Origin: Phenylobacterium sp. | GTDB lineage: Bacteria > Pseudomonadota > Alphaproteobacteria > Caulobacterales > Caulobacteraceae | Direction of reading: 5' to 3' | Length of the DNA stretch: 64,000 nucleotides | Assembly (NCBI RefSeq): GCF_004299445.1 | Contig: NZ_SCTC01000069.1 | Coordinates: 120,473 to 184,472 of the forward strand | In this document: positions 28,826 through 37,373 of the stretch, piece by piece | Position numbering within the stretch: the stretch's first letter is position 1 | Layout: the number at the start of each line of letters is the position of its first letter | Notes under the pieces: generated by a model | Told to the model about the DNA's origin: nothing | Database searches by the model: none | What the model saw: the letters and a program-made list of their open reading frames with translations, nothing else | Translations under genes and position numbers: made by a program

Positions 28826-29371
28826 TCACCCACCCGACAGCCGGACGCCCAGCGTATCGGGCGGGGTCTCATCTCCGCCGTTCAGCGCCTTCTGCATCCA
28901 GACGATGTCGACCCAGCGGCCGTGCTTGAAGCCGAAGCTCTTGCCGACGCCGGCGTCCACGAACCCCAGCGACCGGTGCAGCCCGATCGAGGCGGCGTTG
29001 CCGCTGTCGCCGATCACGGCCACGAGCTGCCGGACCCCGATCGCTTCACAGGCGGCGATCACCGCCGACAGCACGGCGCGGCCCACGCCTTTGCCGATGG
29101 CCTCGGGAGCGATGTAGACGCTGTCTTCCAGGGTGTAGCGATAGGCCTGCCGCGGCCGGAACGGACCCGCATAGGCGAAGCCCACGACCCTCCCGGCGTC
29201 CTCGGCGACGAGATAGGGCAGGCCGCGTGCGGCGACGGCCGCGCGACGGGTCTCCATCTCGGCGGGGGAGGGCGGCTCCTCCTCGAAGGTGCCCAAGCCG
29301 TGCCGCACGTGGTGGCCGTAGATCGCCGCCAGGGCCTCCGCGTCGTCCGCCGTCGCCGCCCGTACGATCAT
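28826..29371 (-). CDS. Phosphinothricin/methionine-sulfoximine-type N-acetyltransferase
   Basis: 181 residues from the ATG at 29371, which overlaps the stop of the oligopeptidase gene (ATGA). It begins MIVRAATADDAEALAAIY, with the GTFEEEPPS segment typical of the PAT/Bar subgroup of GNAT enzymes. The acetyl-CoA site is APEAIGKGVGRAVLSAVI. LHRSLGFVDAGVGKSFGFK and WVDIVWMQ also match this group. It acetylates the alpha-amino group of a glutamate-like analogue in known members; the natural substrate here is unknown. Confidence 0.88.
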   Translation of the reverse strand: MIVRAATADDAEALAAIYGHHVRHGLGTFEEEPPSPAEMETRRAAVAARGLPYLVAEDAGRVVGFAYAGPFRPRQAYRYTLEDSVYIAPEAIGKGVGRAVLSAVIAACEAIGVRQLVAVIGDSGNAASIGLHRSLGFVDAGVGKSFGFKHGRWVDIVWMQKALNGGDETPPDTLGVRLSGG

Positions 29372-31470
29372 TTCGCCTTCCAGGTTCCTTCGATGGCCCA
29401 GACGGCGAAAGCGTAGTCGAGGGCGATCTCCTTCAGGAAGTCGAACCGGCCCGAAGCGCCGCCGTGGCCGGCCTCCATGTTGATCTTGAGCAGGATGGGG
29501 GCGTCGCCCGTAGTGCATTCGCGCAACTTGGCCACCCACTTCTGCGGCTCCCAGTAGGTGACGCGCGGGTCCGAAAGGCCCCCTGTGGCCAGGATCGGCG
29601 GGTAGGCCTTCGCGGCCACCTGATCGTAGGGGCTGTAGCTTTCGATCAGGTCGTAGGCGGCGGGATCTTCGATCGGGTTGCCCCACTCGGGCCATTCGGG
29701 CGGCGTCAGCGGCAACGACGTGTCGCTCATGGTGTTCAGCACGTCGACGAACGGCACCGCGGCGATGATCGCGCCCCAGAGGTCGGGCCGCAGGTTGGCC
29801 ACCGCGCCCATCAGCATGCCGCCGGCCGAGCCGCCGTAGGCCGCGATTCGCCCCATCGAGGCATAACCCTCGGCGATCAGGTGCTCGGCGCAGGCGATGA
29901 AGTCGGTGAAGGTGTTGGGCTTCTTCTCCTTGCGGCCGTCGAGGAACCAGCCCCAGCCCTTGTCGGAACCGCCGCGGATGTGCGCCGTGGCCCAGATCCA
30001 CCCACGGTCGACCAGGCTGAGATTGCGGATCGAGAAGCTGGGCTCCATCGCATGGCCATAGCTGCCATAGCCGTAGAGCAGCACCGGCGCCGACCCATCC
30101 TGAGGCGTCTCCTTCAGCATCAGCAGGGTGACCGGGACCTCCTGTCCGTCCGGCGCCTTTGCGAACAGGCGGCGCGCCACATAGCGCGACGGGTCGTGGC
30201 CCGACGGCACCTCCTGGGTCTTGCGCAGGGTCCGCTCGCGGGTGGCCATGTCGTAGTCGAAGGTCTGCCGGGGCGTGGTCGGCGACTGGTAGACGAACCG
30301 CGTGGTCGTCGTGTCGTACTCGTAGCCGCCCTCGAGGTTCAGCGCGTAGGCCTCCTCGTCGAACGAGACGATGTGCTCGACGCCGTCACGCGCCGTCACC
30401 ACCAGGGTGTCCAGCGCGTTCACCCGCTCGGCGCGGACCAGATGGTTCGCAAAGGCGGCGAAGCCCGCGACGTAGTGGCCGGGACGATGCGCGATCCAGT
30501 CGCGCCAGGTCGAGCGGGCCGGAACCGCGGCCTCCGAGACGCACAGCTTGAAGTCCACGGCGTCGTCGGCGTTGGTGCGGATCACCCACCGGTCTGTCCA
30601 GTGTTCGATGGCGTACTTCACGCCCACCTGCCGCGGCTCGGCCACGACCGGCTGGGCGGTCGGGTCGGCGGCGGGGATCAGCCAGAGCTCGGTGGTCTCC
30701 TGGTTGCCCACATGGATCAGGATGTGGCTGTCGTCGGCGGTGACGCCCACGCCCAGGAACATGCCGTCGTCGGCCTCTTCATAGACCAGCACGTCGTCGG
30801 CGCCCCCATCGGCGCCTGGACGCGCCGCCCTGCGGAAGACCTTGGCGGGGCGGGCGTTCTCGTCGCGCCAGATCCAGAACAGCCACTGGCTGTCGGGCGA
30901 GAAGCAGAAGTCGCCGTAGGCGCTCTCGATGGGCGGTCCCACCTCCTGGCCGGTCGCCAGGTCCTTCACGCGCACCTGATAGTATTCCGAGCCCTGCTCG
31001 TCGGCGGCCCAGGCGTAGAGCTCGTGGTCCGGGCTGTGGTGCGCGCCGCCGACATTGAAGTAGGCCTTGCCCTTCGACAGCGCCTCCTCGTCCAGCAGCA
31101 CCTCTTCGCCTTCGCTCGCGCCGCGCGGGCGGCGGGCATGCACCGGATGCTCGGCGCCGAGGTCGTAGCGGACATAGTAGTCGAACGGCCCGTCGGGGGC
31201 GGGGACCGAGGAGTCGTCCTCCTTGATGCGCCCCTTCATCTCGGCGAACATCTGGGCCTGCAGGGCCTCGGTCTCGGCCAACACGGCCTTGGTGTAGGCG
31301 TTCTCGGCGTCGAGATGCTCGCGGACGTCGGCGCGCAAGGCCTTCGGATCGCGCAGCACCTGCTGCCAGTTCTCGTCCTTCATCCAGGCGTAGTCGTCGG
31401 TTCGGACGCGGCCCAGTTGCTCGATGCGGCGGGGGATCTTCTGGGCGACGGGGGGCTTGGGCAGGGTCAT
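29368..31470 (-). CDS. ptrB: Oligopeptidase B (S9 prolyl-oligopeptidase family)
   Basis: 700 residues, the usual length. An N-terminal beta-propeller (DDYAWMKDENW, DYYVRYDLG) is followed by the catalytic domain: nucleophile in AYGGSAGGMLMG, aspartate in GGLSDPRVTYWEP, and histidine in EAGHGGASGRF. It cuts short peptides after basic residues in the cytoplasm or periplasm; no clear signal peptide is seen. It is first in an operon with the acetyltransferase. Confidence 0.93.
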   Translation of the reverse strand: MTLPKPPVAQKIPRRIEQLGRVRTDDYAWMKDENWQQVLRDPKALRADVREHLDAENAYTKAVLAETEALQAQMFAEMKGRIKEDDSSVPAPDGPFDYYVRYDLGAEHPVHARRPRGASEGEEVLLDEEALSKGKAYFNVGGAHHSPDHELYAWAADEQGSEYYQVRVKDLATGQEVGPPIESAYGDFCFSPDSQWLFWIWRDENARPAKVFRRAARPGADGGADDVLVYEEADDGMFLGVGVTADDSHILIHVGNQETTELWLIPAADPTAQPVVAEPRQVGVKYAIEHWTDRWVIRTNADDAVDFKLCVSEAAVPARSTWRDWIAHRPGHYVAGFAAFANHLVRAERVNALDTLVVTARDGVEHIVSFDEEAYALNLEGGYEYDTTTTRFVYQSPTTPRQTFDYDMATRERTLRKTQEVPSGHDPSRYVARRLFAKAPDGQEVPVTLLMLKETPQDGSAPVLLYGYGSYGHAMEPSFSIRNLSLVDRGWIWATAHIRGGSDKGWGWFLDGRKEKKPNTFTDFIACAEHLIAEGYASMGRIAAYGGSAGGMLMGAVANLRPDLWGAIIAAVPFVDVLNTMSDTSLPLTPPEWPEWGNPIEDPAAYDLIESYSPYDQVAAKAYPPILATGGLSDPRVTYWEPQKWVAKLRECTTGDAPILLKINMEAGHGGASGRFDFLKEIALDYAFAVWAIEGTWKAK

Positions 31471-31782
31471 GCCCGCTAGATGCGACGCCCGCCCGCCGGT
31501 GTCATCCCCACATCCCTGCGGCGCCCACGAAGGCGTGATCGGGCAGGCCGTTGTCGCCAGGCCCTTGGCCCGCGACTGTGTCGTCCGGGGCGCCCGGCGC
31601 GCGAAGGCCTGACGGCGAAGCTTTCCTGTTTGTTTTCCGACAGGTGCGCGCTTCCGCGCAGCGGCGTTCGGGCGCAGGGGATTATGGCGACTTGTAGGCA
31701 GGCGCAGTTCAGTGATTCACTCTTTATGCATCGAGATCGCGCATCAAAGTCGCGAAGGGTTTTTCGAGTTTAGGGGCCCGGC
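31471..31782. other. Gene-free divergent region between ptrB and the trypsin-like gene
   Basis: 312 bp without a supportable gene. It should hold both divergent promoters. I see CCTGT/ACAGG arms around a T-rich spacer near 31625-31644, a GANTC word near 31714, and an AT-richer stretch at 31700-31745 that fits a promoter. AGGGG lies about nine bases before the ATG at 31783. Confidence 0.4.
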
Positions 31783-32631
31783 ATGGTCATGGACCTTGCG
31801 GTTGAGCTGATCCACGCGACTGTCCAGCTGGAGCAACCGCTGGGCGACGGGACCCGCACGGTGGGGACCGGGTTCCTCATCTCGTCGCCCGGGCCCGACG
31901 GCAAGCCGCGCACGGTCCTCATCACCGCCAACCACGTCTTCGACAAGATGCAGCTGGCCGAGGCCCGCATCGGCTATCGCGTGGCCAATGCGGACGGCTC
32001 GTGGTCCTACGCGCCCAAGCCTCTCAAGATCCGCGACAAGGACGGCGCGGCGCTCTGGACCCACCATCCCACCCGCGACGTGGCGGCCATGACGATCAAG
32101 GCTCCGCCGGAGTTCGCCAAGGCGGCGATCCCGGTGGACTACCTCGCCAAGGACGACACCTTCGACGCCTATCAGGTGAACGCCGGCAACGAGATGATGG
32201 CGCTGGGCTTTCCGCGCGGCCTGTCGGCGAATTCGGCAGGCTTCCCGATCCTGCGCTCGGGCCGCGTGGCCAGCTACCCGCTTGGCCCGGCGGCGGCGTT
32301 CCCCACGTTCCTGCTCGATTTCTCGGTGTTCCCGGGCAACTCGGGCGGCCCGGTGTTCATCAGCCGCCAGCAGAATCCGACCACGCTGACGCCGGTCGGC
32401 GACAAGGCGCCTGAGCAGGGCTTCATCGCGGGTCTGCTGACCCAGCAGGTCGAGCTGAATTCCGAACGCCTGGAAATCGGCATCGTCACGCACGCTCGGT
32501 ACATCCGCGAGACGATCGACCTGATGGGTTCGCCCCTGGCGGCCGCCACGGTGGCCGATGCCGATCGGCCGACGCCCCCGGCCGTCCAGGGCGCCCGCAC
32601 GGCCGCGGCGGAAGAAGCGGCGCGGGACTAG
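31783..32631 (+). CDS. Trypsin-like serine protease without signal peptide
   Basis: 282 residues. The catalytic triad is visible in order: H51 in LITANHVF, D99 in HHPTRDVAAM, and S187 in FPGNSGGPVF. GTGFLISSPG near the start is the usual first strand. No signal peptide or membrane segment precedes the domain, unlike DegP-type relatives, and no PDZ domain follows; the last 50 residues are alanine-rich. A cytoplasmic role or an unrecognised export route is implied. It is divergent from ptrB and convergent with the MaoC gene. Confidence 0.82.
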   Translation: MVMDLAVELIHATVQLEQPLGDGTRTVGTGFLISSPGPDGKPRTVLITANHVFDKMQLAEARIGYRVANADGSWSYAPKPLKIRDKDGAALWTHHPTRDVAAMTIKAPPEFAKAAIPVDYLAKDDTFDAYQVNAGNEMMALGFPRGLSANSAGFPILRSGRVASYPLGPAAAFPTFLLDFSVFPGNSGGPVFISRQQNPTTLTPVGDKAPEQGFIAGLLTQQVELNSERLEIGIVTHARYIRETIDLMGSPLAAATVADADRPTPPAVQGARTAAAEEAARD

Positions 32632-32647
32632 CCGCGCCGCGCAACGT

Positions 32648-33097
32648 CTAGCCGCCGTAGACGACCGAAATCGTCTCGGCGATGCAGGCGGGCTTGGACT
32701 CGCCTTCGATCTCGATGGTGCACTCGTTCTTGATCTGCATGCCGCCGGCCTTGGGCTCGGCGCCGATCAGCTTCTGGCGCATGCGCACGCGCTTGCCGAC
32801 GCGCACCATGTTGATGAAGCGCACCTTGTCCGAGCCGTAGTTGATGCCCCGGGTCACGCCCTTCACCGGCAACATCCCCGCGCCCAGGAACGGGATCAGG
32901 CTGAGCGTCAGATAGCCGTGGGCGATCGGGCCGCCGATCTCCTTGGTGGCGCGCTCGACGTCGACGTGGATCCACTGATGGTCGCCGGTCGCCTCGGCGA
33001 ACTGGTTCACACGCTCCTGGGTGATTTCGACCCAGTCCGACACGCCCACTTCCTGGCCCACCATGCCGGGCAGGTCCTTGATCTCGACCGGGTTCAT
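32648..33097 (-). CDS. MaoC/NodN-type hot-dog dehydratase
   Basis: 149 residues from the ATG at 33097, with AGGAG about twelve bases upstream. The (R)-specific hydratase motif is FAEATGDHQWIHVDVERA, with catalytic Asp and His in GDHQWIH, followed by GPIAHGYLTLSLI. It hydrates trans-2-enoyl-CoA or a related thioester. It is divergent from a GNAT gene. Confidence 0.9.
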   Translation of the reverse strand: MNPVEIKDLPGMVGQEVGVSDWVEITQERVNQFAEATGDHQWIHVDVERATKEIGGPIAHGYLTLSLIPFLGAGMLPVKGVTRGINYGSDKVRFINMVRVGKRVRMRQKLIGAEPKAGGMQIKNECTIEIEGESKPACIAETISVVYGG

Positions 33098-33177
33098 TCG
33101 TCTCGCTCCTCGCGCTTGAAACTGGAGCCTGTCGTCTAACATCTGTTTGGATCGGAGCAAGGCGGACGCGAGGTCAG

Positions 33178-33636
33178 ATGGGCGAGGACATCACGATCCG
33201 CCGTGCGCGCGCGGACGAAGCCGGGGTGCTGACCGCGCTCGCGCTGCGGGCCAAGGCGTCATGGGGCTACGACGCGGCGTTCATGGAAGCCTGCCGCGAG
33301 GAGCTCACCCTGACGCCCGCGAAGATGGCCGCCTGGCAGGTGTGGGTGGCCGAAGCGGGCGGGCGGATCGCCGGCATGATCGCCCTCAACCTGGAGCGAG
33401 GCGCCCAGGTCGAGGACTTCTTCGTGGAACCTGCGTTCCAGGGCCGCGGCGTTGGCGGTGAGCTGATCGCGACCCTCCAGGAGGCCGCCCGCGCGGCGGG
33501 GGTCGGGGTGCTGGAGGTGGACGCCGATCCGAACGCCGAGGCGATCTACGCAAAGCTGGGATTCCAGACGTTCAGCCGCTCGCCCTCGGGCTCGATCCCC
33601 GGGCGGTGGCTCCCCCGCATGCGGTTGGCGCTCTGA
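33178..33636 (+). CDS. GNAT N-acetyltransferase
   Basis: 152 residues. ITIRRARADEAGVLTALALR at the start is typical. The acetyl-CoA site is FFVEPAFQGRGVGGELIATL, and AEAIYAKLGFQ follows near the end. The WGYD motif (ASWGYDAAFME) is common in a subgroup annotated simply as GNAT. The substrate is unknown. It is convergent with the broken DUF1330 gene, 15 bp away. Confidence 0.88.
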   Translation: MGEDITIRRARADEAGVLTALALRAKASWGYDAAFMEACREELTLTPAKMAAWQVWVAEAGGRIAGMIALNLERGAQVEDFFVEPAFQGRGVGGELIATLQEAARAAGVGVLEVDADPNAEAIYAKLGFQTFSRSPSGSIPGRWLPRMRLAL

Positions 33637-33651
33637 TTTCTCTGGACCGGT

Positions 33652-33941
33652 CTAGGCCGGCGCGCCGTCGAAGATCAACACCTCGCTGCGCGCGCGCTGG
33701 CGCAGGCTCAGCAGCGGCGGATACTCGGGCGATGCGTAGAAGGCCCGGAGCGTGGTCATGTCGGGAAAATCGAGCAGCACGGTGCGCCGCACCGCCCGAT
33801 CGCCTCCAGGATCTTTGCCTCGCCGCCACGCGCAAGATAGCGTCCGCCGTACCGGGTGAGCAGCGCGGAAACGTCGCGCCGGTAGGCCTCGACGCCTTCC
33901 GGATCGATGACGTCGATCTCGGCAAGCAGATAGGCGGCCAT
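33652..33941 (-). pseudogene. Frameshifted DUF1330 protein
   Basis: An ATG at 33941 opens a DUF1330-like start (AAYLLAEIDVIDPEG, then YGGRYLARGGEAKILE) that ends early at a TGA at 33756. In the neighbouring frame the rest of the family continues (AVRRTVLLDFPDMTTLRAFY, ASPEYPPLLSLRQRA) to a TAG at 33652. The 290 nt are one base short of 97 codons. One extra G in the GGAGG-C run at about 33803-33807 would restore ILEGDRAVRR and a normal 96-residue protein. It lies 7 bp after the acyl-CoA ligase stop in the same direction. Confidence 0.8.
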
Positions 33942-33948
33942 GGCGGCG

Positions 33949-35490
33949 TCAGACGATCCGCGAGCCTTCCTTGCCCCAGTAGGCGTCCCGGATAAGGCGC
34001 TTGTAGAGCTTGCCGGTCGCGTGGCGCGGCAGCTCCTCCATGAAGTCCAACTTGCGCGGCGCCTTCACGTGGCTGAGACCGGCGCGGGCGAAGGCCATGA
34101 GCTCGTTGCGCAGCGCGTCGCCAGCTTCGGCCCAGTTGGCCGGCTGGATCACGGCCACCACCTGTTCGCCCATCTCCTCGTGCGGCGCGCCCACGACGGC
34201 GACGTCGGCGACCTTGGGATGGCCGATGAGCAGGTTCTCGATCTCCTGCGGATAGATGTTCACGCCGCCCGAGATGATCATGAAGCTCTTGCGGTCGGTC
34301 AGATAGAGGAAGCCCTCCTCGTCCACCCAGCCTACGTCGCCCAGGGTGGTCCAGCCGTGCTTGTTGGTGCCCTCGGCCACCTTCTCTGGGGCGTTGTGGT
34401 AGCTGAGCGGCGGGCCGTTGGCGAAGTGCACCACGCCCTCGCTGCGGGGCGGCAGCGCCTCGCCGTCCTCGCCGCAGATGCGCAGTTCGCCGATGACCGC
34501 GCGGCCGACCGAACCCTTGTGGGTCAGCCAGTCCTGCGCGGTGATGTAGCAGAAGCCGTTGCCCTCGGTGCCGGCGTAGTACTCGTAGATGGCGTTGCCC
34601 CACCAGGCGATCATCTGCTCCTTCACGGGGATGGGGCAGGGGGCCGCCGCGTGCACCGCCGACTTCATCGAAGAGACGTCGTACTTGGCGCGCACCTCTT
34701 CCGGCAGCTTCAGCATGCGCACGAAGTGGGTCGGCACGAACTGGCCGCAATCGCACCTGTACTTCTCGATGAGGGCCAGCGCGGCCTCAGGGTCGAACTT
34801 CTCCATCACCACCACGGTGCCGCCCGAGCGGTGCACGCCCATGGTCCAGCGCAGCGGCGCCGCGTGATAGAGGGGCGCCGGCGACAGGTAGACCGGCGTC
34901 TCGGGGAAGCCGAACAGCATCTGGGCGATGCTGCCCATGCCCGGGGTCTCGTCGATGGCGAGGCCGGTCAGAGGCGGCTTGATGCCTTTAGGCCGTCCGG
35001 TGGTGCCCGAGGAATAGAGCATGTCCGAGCCCGAGGTCTCATCGGCGATCGGCGTGGTGGGGAAGGCGGCCAGGGCCTCTTCCCAGCTGGCGTAGGGCGC
35101 CCGAGCCTCGCCGGTCATGTAGAGCTTCACATGCTTGGGCAGCACGCCCGGAAGCTCGTCGACCACGCTGCCGACGCCGGGCGAGGTGATCAGCACCTGC
35201 GCGCCGCAGTCGCCGATGATGTAGTCCACCTCGCCGGCGGTGAGCTTGGACGAGATGCAGGTGTAGTAGAGCCCGCTGCGCTGGGCGGCCCAGGCGATCT
35301 CGAAATAGCGCGGGTGGTTGTCCATGAAGATCGCGATCACGTCGCCGGTCTTCAGACCCAGCGAGCGGAACAGGTGCGCGCCCTGGTTCGAGCGCTCGTC
35401 CAGTTGCTTGTAGGTCACCGTCTCGCCCGACCCGGCCATGATGTAGGCGGCGCGGTCAGGATGGGTCTTGGCGTGGGTCGACGGATGCAT
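33949..35490 (-). CDS. Acyl-CoA synthetase (AMP-dependent, FadD-like)
   Basis: 513 residues from the ATG at 35490 behind GGGAGTG; the frame extends upstream, but MHPSTHAKTHPDRAAY is the natural beginning. The adenylate motif is LYSSGTTGRPKG, followed by YEYYAGTEGNGF, GWTTLGDVGWVD, then DRKSFMIISGGVNIYPQEIE and a C-terminal ATGKLYKR acylating lysine. It is likely for a fatty or aromatic acid. It is co-directional with the broken DUF1330 gene. Confidence 0.9.
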   Translation of the reverse strand: MHPSTHAKTHPDRAAYIMAGSGETVTYKQLDERSNQGAHLFRSLGLKTGDVIAIFMDNHPRYFEIAWAAQRSGLYYTCISSKLTAGEVDYIIGDCGAQVLITSPGVGSVVDELPGVLPKHVKLYMTGEARAPYASWEEALAAFPTTPIADETSGSDMLYSSGTTGRPKGIKPPLTGLAIDETPGMGSIAQMLFGFPETPVYLSPAPLYHAAPLRWTMGVHRSGGTVVVMEKFDPEAALALIEKYRCDCGQFVPTHFVRMLKLPEEVRAKYDVSSMKSAVHAAAPCPIPVKEQMIAWWGNAIYEYYAGTEGNGFCYITAQDWLTHKGSVGRAVIGELRICGEDGEALPPRSEGVVHFANGPPLSYHNAPEKVAEGTNKHGWTTLGDVGWVDEEGFLYLTDRKSFMIISGGVNIYPQEIENLLIGHPKVADVAVVGAPHEEMGEQVVAVIQPANWAEAGDALRNELMAFARAGLSHVKAPRKLDFMEELPRHATGKLYKRLIRDAYWGKEGSRIV

Positions 35491-35718
35491 GCTGTTCACT
35501 CCCGTGGACGGTCTGCGAGCCGCCCCTTTCACGGCGCGATAGCAGGCGGGTGACGTCGGGTGCGTCAAGCGGGGCCGGCGCCTGTCGTTCGGGCGAATTC
35601 ACGTCAGCCTGCACGGACTTTCGACAAACGTGACGCATCCGTCACGGTGTGACGCGGCGGTCTCGCAACGCCGCCGGCCGCCGACCAAGGTTCCGCAACC
35701 GATCCCCCAGGAGGTTCC

Positions 35719-35937
35719 ATGGTCGCCCTTCTCCTTGCCGCCCTCTTCCAGAGCGCGGCGCCCGCCGCCACCGTCGCCGCCACGCCCGCCGCGCCGCCCG
35801 CAAAAGCCGCGAGGCTGGCCTGCCGCAAGGAGACGGTGGTCGGCAGCACGATCAAGAAGAAGATCTGCCCCCGCAAAGTCGAAGTGGCCGCCCAGGGTGA
35901 CTCCCCCGAGGCCGCCGAGATGGCCCAGGACAAGTAG
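35719..35937 (+). CDS. Small exported protein with a cysteine pair
   Basis: 72 residues preceded by a perfect AGGAGG. The N-terminus is hydrophobic and alanine-rich (MVALLLAALFQSAAPAATVA), like a signal peptide. It is followed by LACRKETVVGSTIKKKICPR, the CR-x-GS-x-C pattern of many short periplasmic proteins in Sphingomonadales and Caulobacterales. The function is unknown. A possible disulfide joins the two cysteines. Confidence 0.7.
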   Translation: MVALLLAALFQSAAPAATVAATPAAPPAKAARLACRKETVVGSTIKKKICPRKVEVAAQGDSPEAAEMAQDK

Positions 35938-36067
35938 CGCTCATCGCTGCGCCGAGGGCGGGGGTGATGCGCCCGCGCCGTCCGTTCTTCGGGTCGCGCC
36001 AAGCTTGACCGACCTACCGTGAGCCCTGCGCCAAAAGGCATGCTATTCGCTCGCGGACGGAGGCAAC

Positions 36068-37042
36068 TTGATCGACTCGCTTCACCTGGCGCTGGCCAAC
36101 CTTCTGGCTCCGGCTGTGCTGTTCTTCCTCCTGGGGTTCGGCGCCGGATGGCTGCGCTCCGACCTCACCGTGCCCGAGAGCGCCGCCAAGACGCTGGCCC
36201 TCGTGCTCATGCTCTGCATCGGTTTCAAGGGCGGCGTGGAGGCGTCCAAGGCGGGCCTCTCGCCCGACTTCCTCTCGGCGGCGGGCGCCGGCGTGGCGCT
36301 CAGCTTCCTGACGCCGGTGGTCGGGTTTTTCGCTCTGCGCGCGATAAGCAAACTGGATCGCGCCACCGCGGCCGCGACGGCGGCGCACTATGGCTCGGTC
36401 TCGATCGTGACGTTCGTGGCCGGCACTGAGTTTCTCAAGGCCGCCGGCCTGCCATTCGGGGGCTACATGGTCGCCGTGGTCGCCATGATGGAGACGCCCG
36501 CGATCCTCTCGGCGCTGCTGCTGGCCGGGGCCGGAGCCGCCGGTCGCCAGGGCCTGCGTGGCGAACTGGTCCGGGAAGTGGCCCTGAACGGCTCGGTGGT
36601 GGTGCTGATCGGCTCGTTCCTCATCGGCGCGGTCACGGGCACGGCGGGGATGGCGAAGCTGGATGTCTTTGTCGGACCGGTATTTCAGGGCGTGCTCGTG
36701 ATCTTCCTGCTCGACATGGGATTGGTCGCTTCGCGGCGCCTGCGCGCGGCCCGCAGCCTGACCCTGCCCATCGTTGCGTTCGCCCTGATCATGCCGCTGG
36801 TGTCCTGCGGCATGGCGCTGCTGCTCTCGTACGGGCTGGGATTGAGCGCCGCCGATACGGCGATCCTGGCGATCCTGGCGGCCAGCGCATCGTACATCGC
36901 GGTCCCGGCCGCGATGCGCATCGCGATTCCGGAAGCGGATCCCGGCGTCTACCTCACGCTATCGCTGGCCATCACCTTCCCCTTCAATCTCGTCCTCGGC
37001 ATTCCGCTGTACACAGCCGCGGCCAGGCTCGTCATGGGATGA
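36068..37042 (+). CDS. sbtA: SbtA-family sodium-dependent bicarbonate transporter
   Basis: 324 residues from a TTG with GGAGG nine bases upstream. About ten membrane helices are visible, starting LALANLLAPAVLFFLLGFGAG, and the duplicated SbtA motifs are recognisable (TLALVLMLCIGFKGG, AAHYGSVSIVTFVAG, MMETPAILSALLLAG, then AILAASASYIAVPAAMR). SbtA imports HCO3- with Na+ across the inner membrane in cyanobacteria. The next gene overlaps it by four bases and encodes an SbtB-like PII protein, which strongly supports the call. Confidence 0.88.
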   Translation: MIDSLHLALANLLAPAVLFFLLGFGAGWLRSDLTVPESAAKTLALVLMLCIGFKGGVEASKAGLSPDFLSAAGAGVALSFLTPVVGFFALRAISKLDRATAAATAAHYGSVSIVTFVAGTEFLKAAGLPFGGYMVAVVAMMETPAILSALLLAGAGAAGRQGLRGELVREVALNGSVVVLIGSFLIGAVTGTAGMAKLDVFVGPVFQGVLVIFLLDMGLVASRRLRAARSLTLPIVAFALIMPLVSCGMALLLSYGLGLSAADTAILAILAASASYIAVPAAMRIAIPEADPGVYLTLSLAITFPFNLVLGIPLYTAAARLVMG

Positions 37043-37353
37043 TCATGCAGACCACAGGACGCAAGAAGCTCGAGATCATCATAGAGGCCACGGTTCTTCG
37101 GCGGGTCGAGCAGTTCCTCGACGAGGCAGGGGTGCGCGGCTGGACCGTGCTGCCCAGCGTGGAGGGGCACGGCAGCGGCGGCGACTGGACGAGCGGGGAT
37201 TTCACGCCGGGGCAGGAACGCCGGATGATCGTCGCGATCGCGGCGGACGACGTCGCCCGTCGGGCGCTGGAACGGCTGTCGGCGTTCTTCGCCGACTATC
37301 CCGGCATCGTCTTCATCTCGGACGTCGAGGTGATGCGGGGCGAGCGCTTCTAG
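37039..37353 (+). CDS. sbtB: SbtB-like PII-family regulator
   Basis: 104 residues beginning in the sbtA stop (ATGA). The ferredoxin-like PII fold is suggested by KLEIIIEATVLRRVEQFLDE, the GWTVLPSVEGHGSG T-loop region, and RRMIVAIAADDVARRALERL followed by a FISDVEVMRG strand. SbtB trimers bind adenine nucleotides and gate SbtA. The second ATG (37045) could also be the start. Confidence 0.82.
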   Translation: MIMQTTGRKKLEIIIEATVLRRVEQFLDEAGVRGWTVLPSVEGHGSGGDWTSGDFTPGQERRMIVAIAADDVARRALERLSAFFADYPGIVFISDVEVMRGERF

Positions 37354-37373
37354 CCGACGACCCGCGGGTCGAC

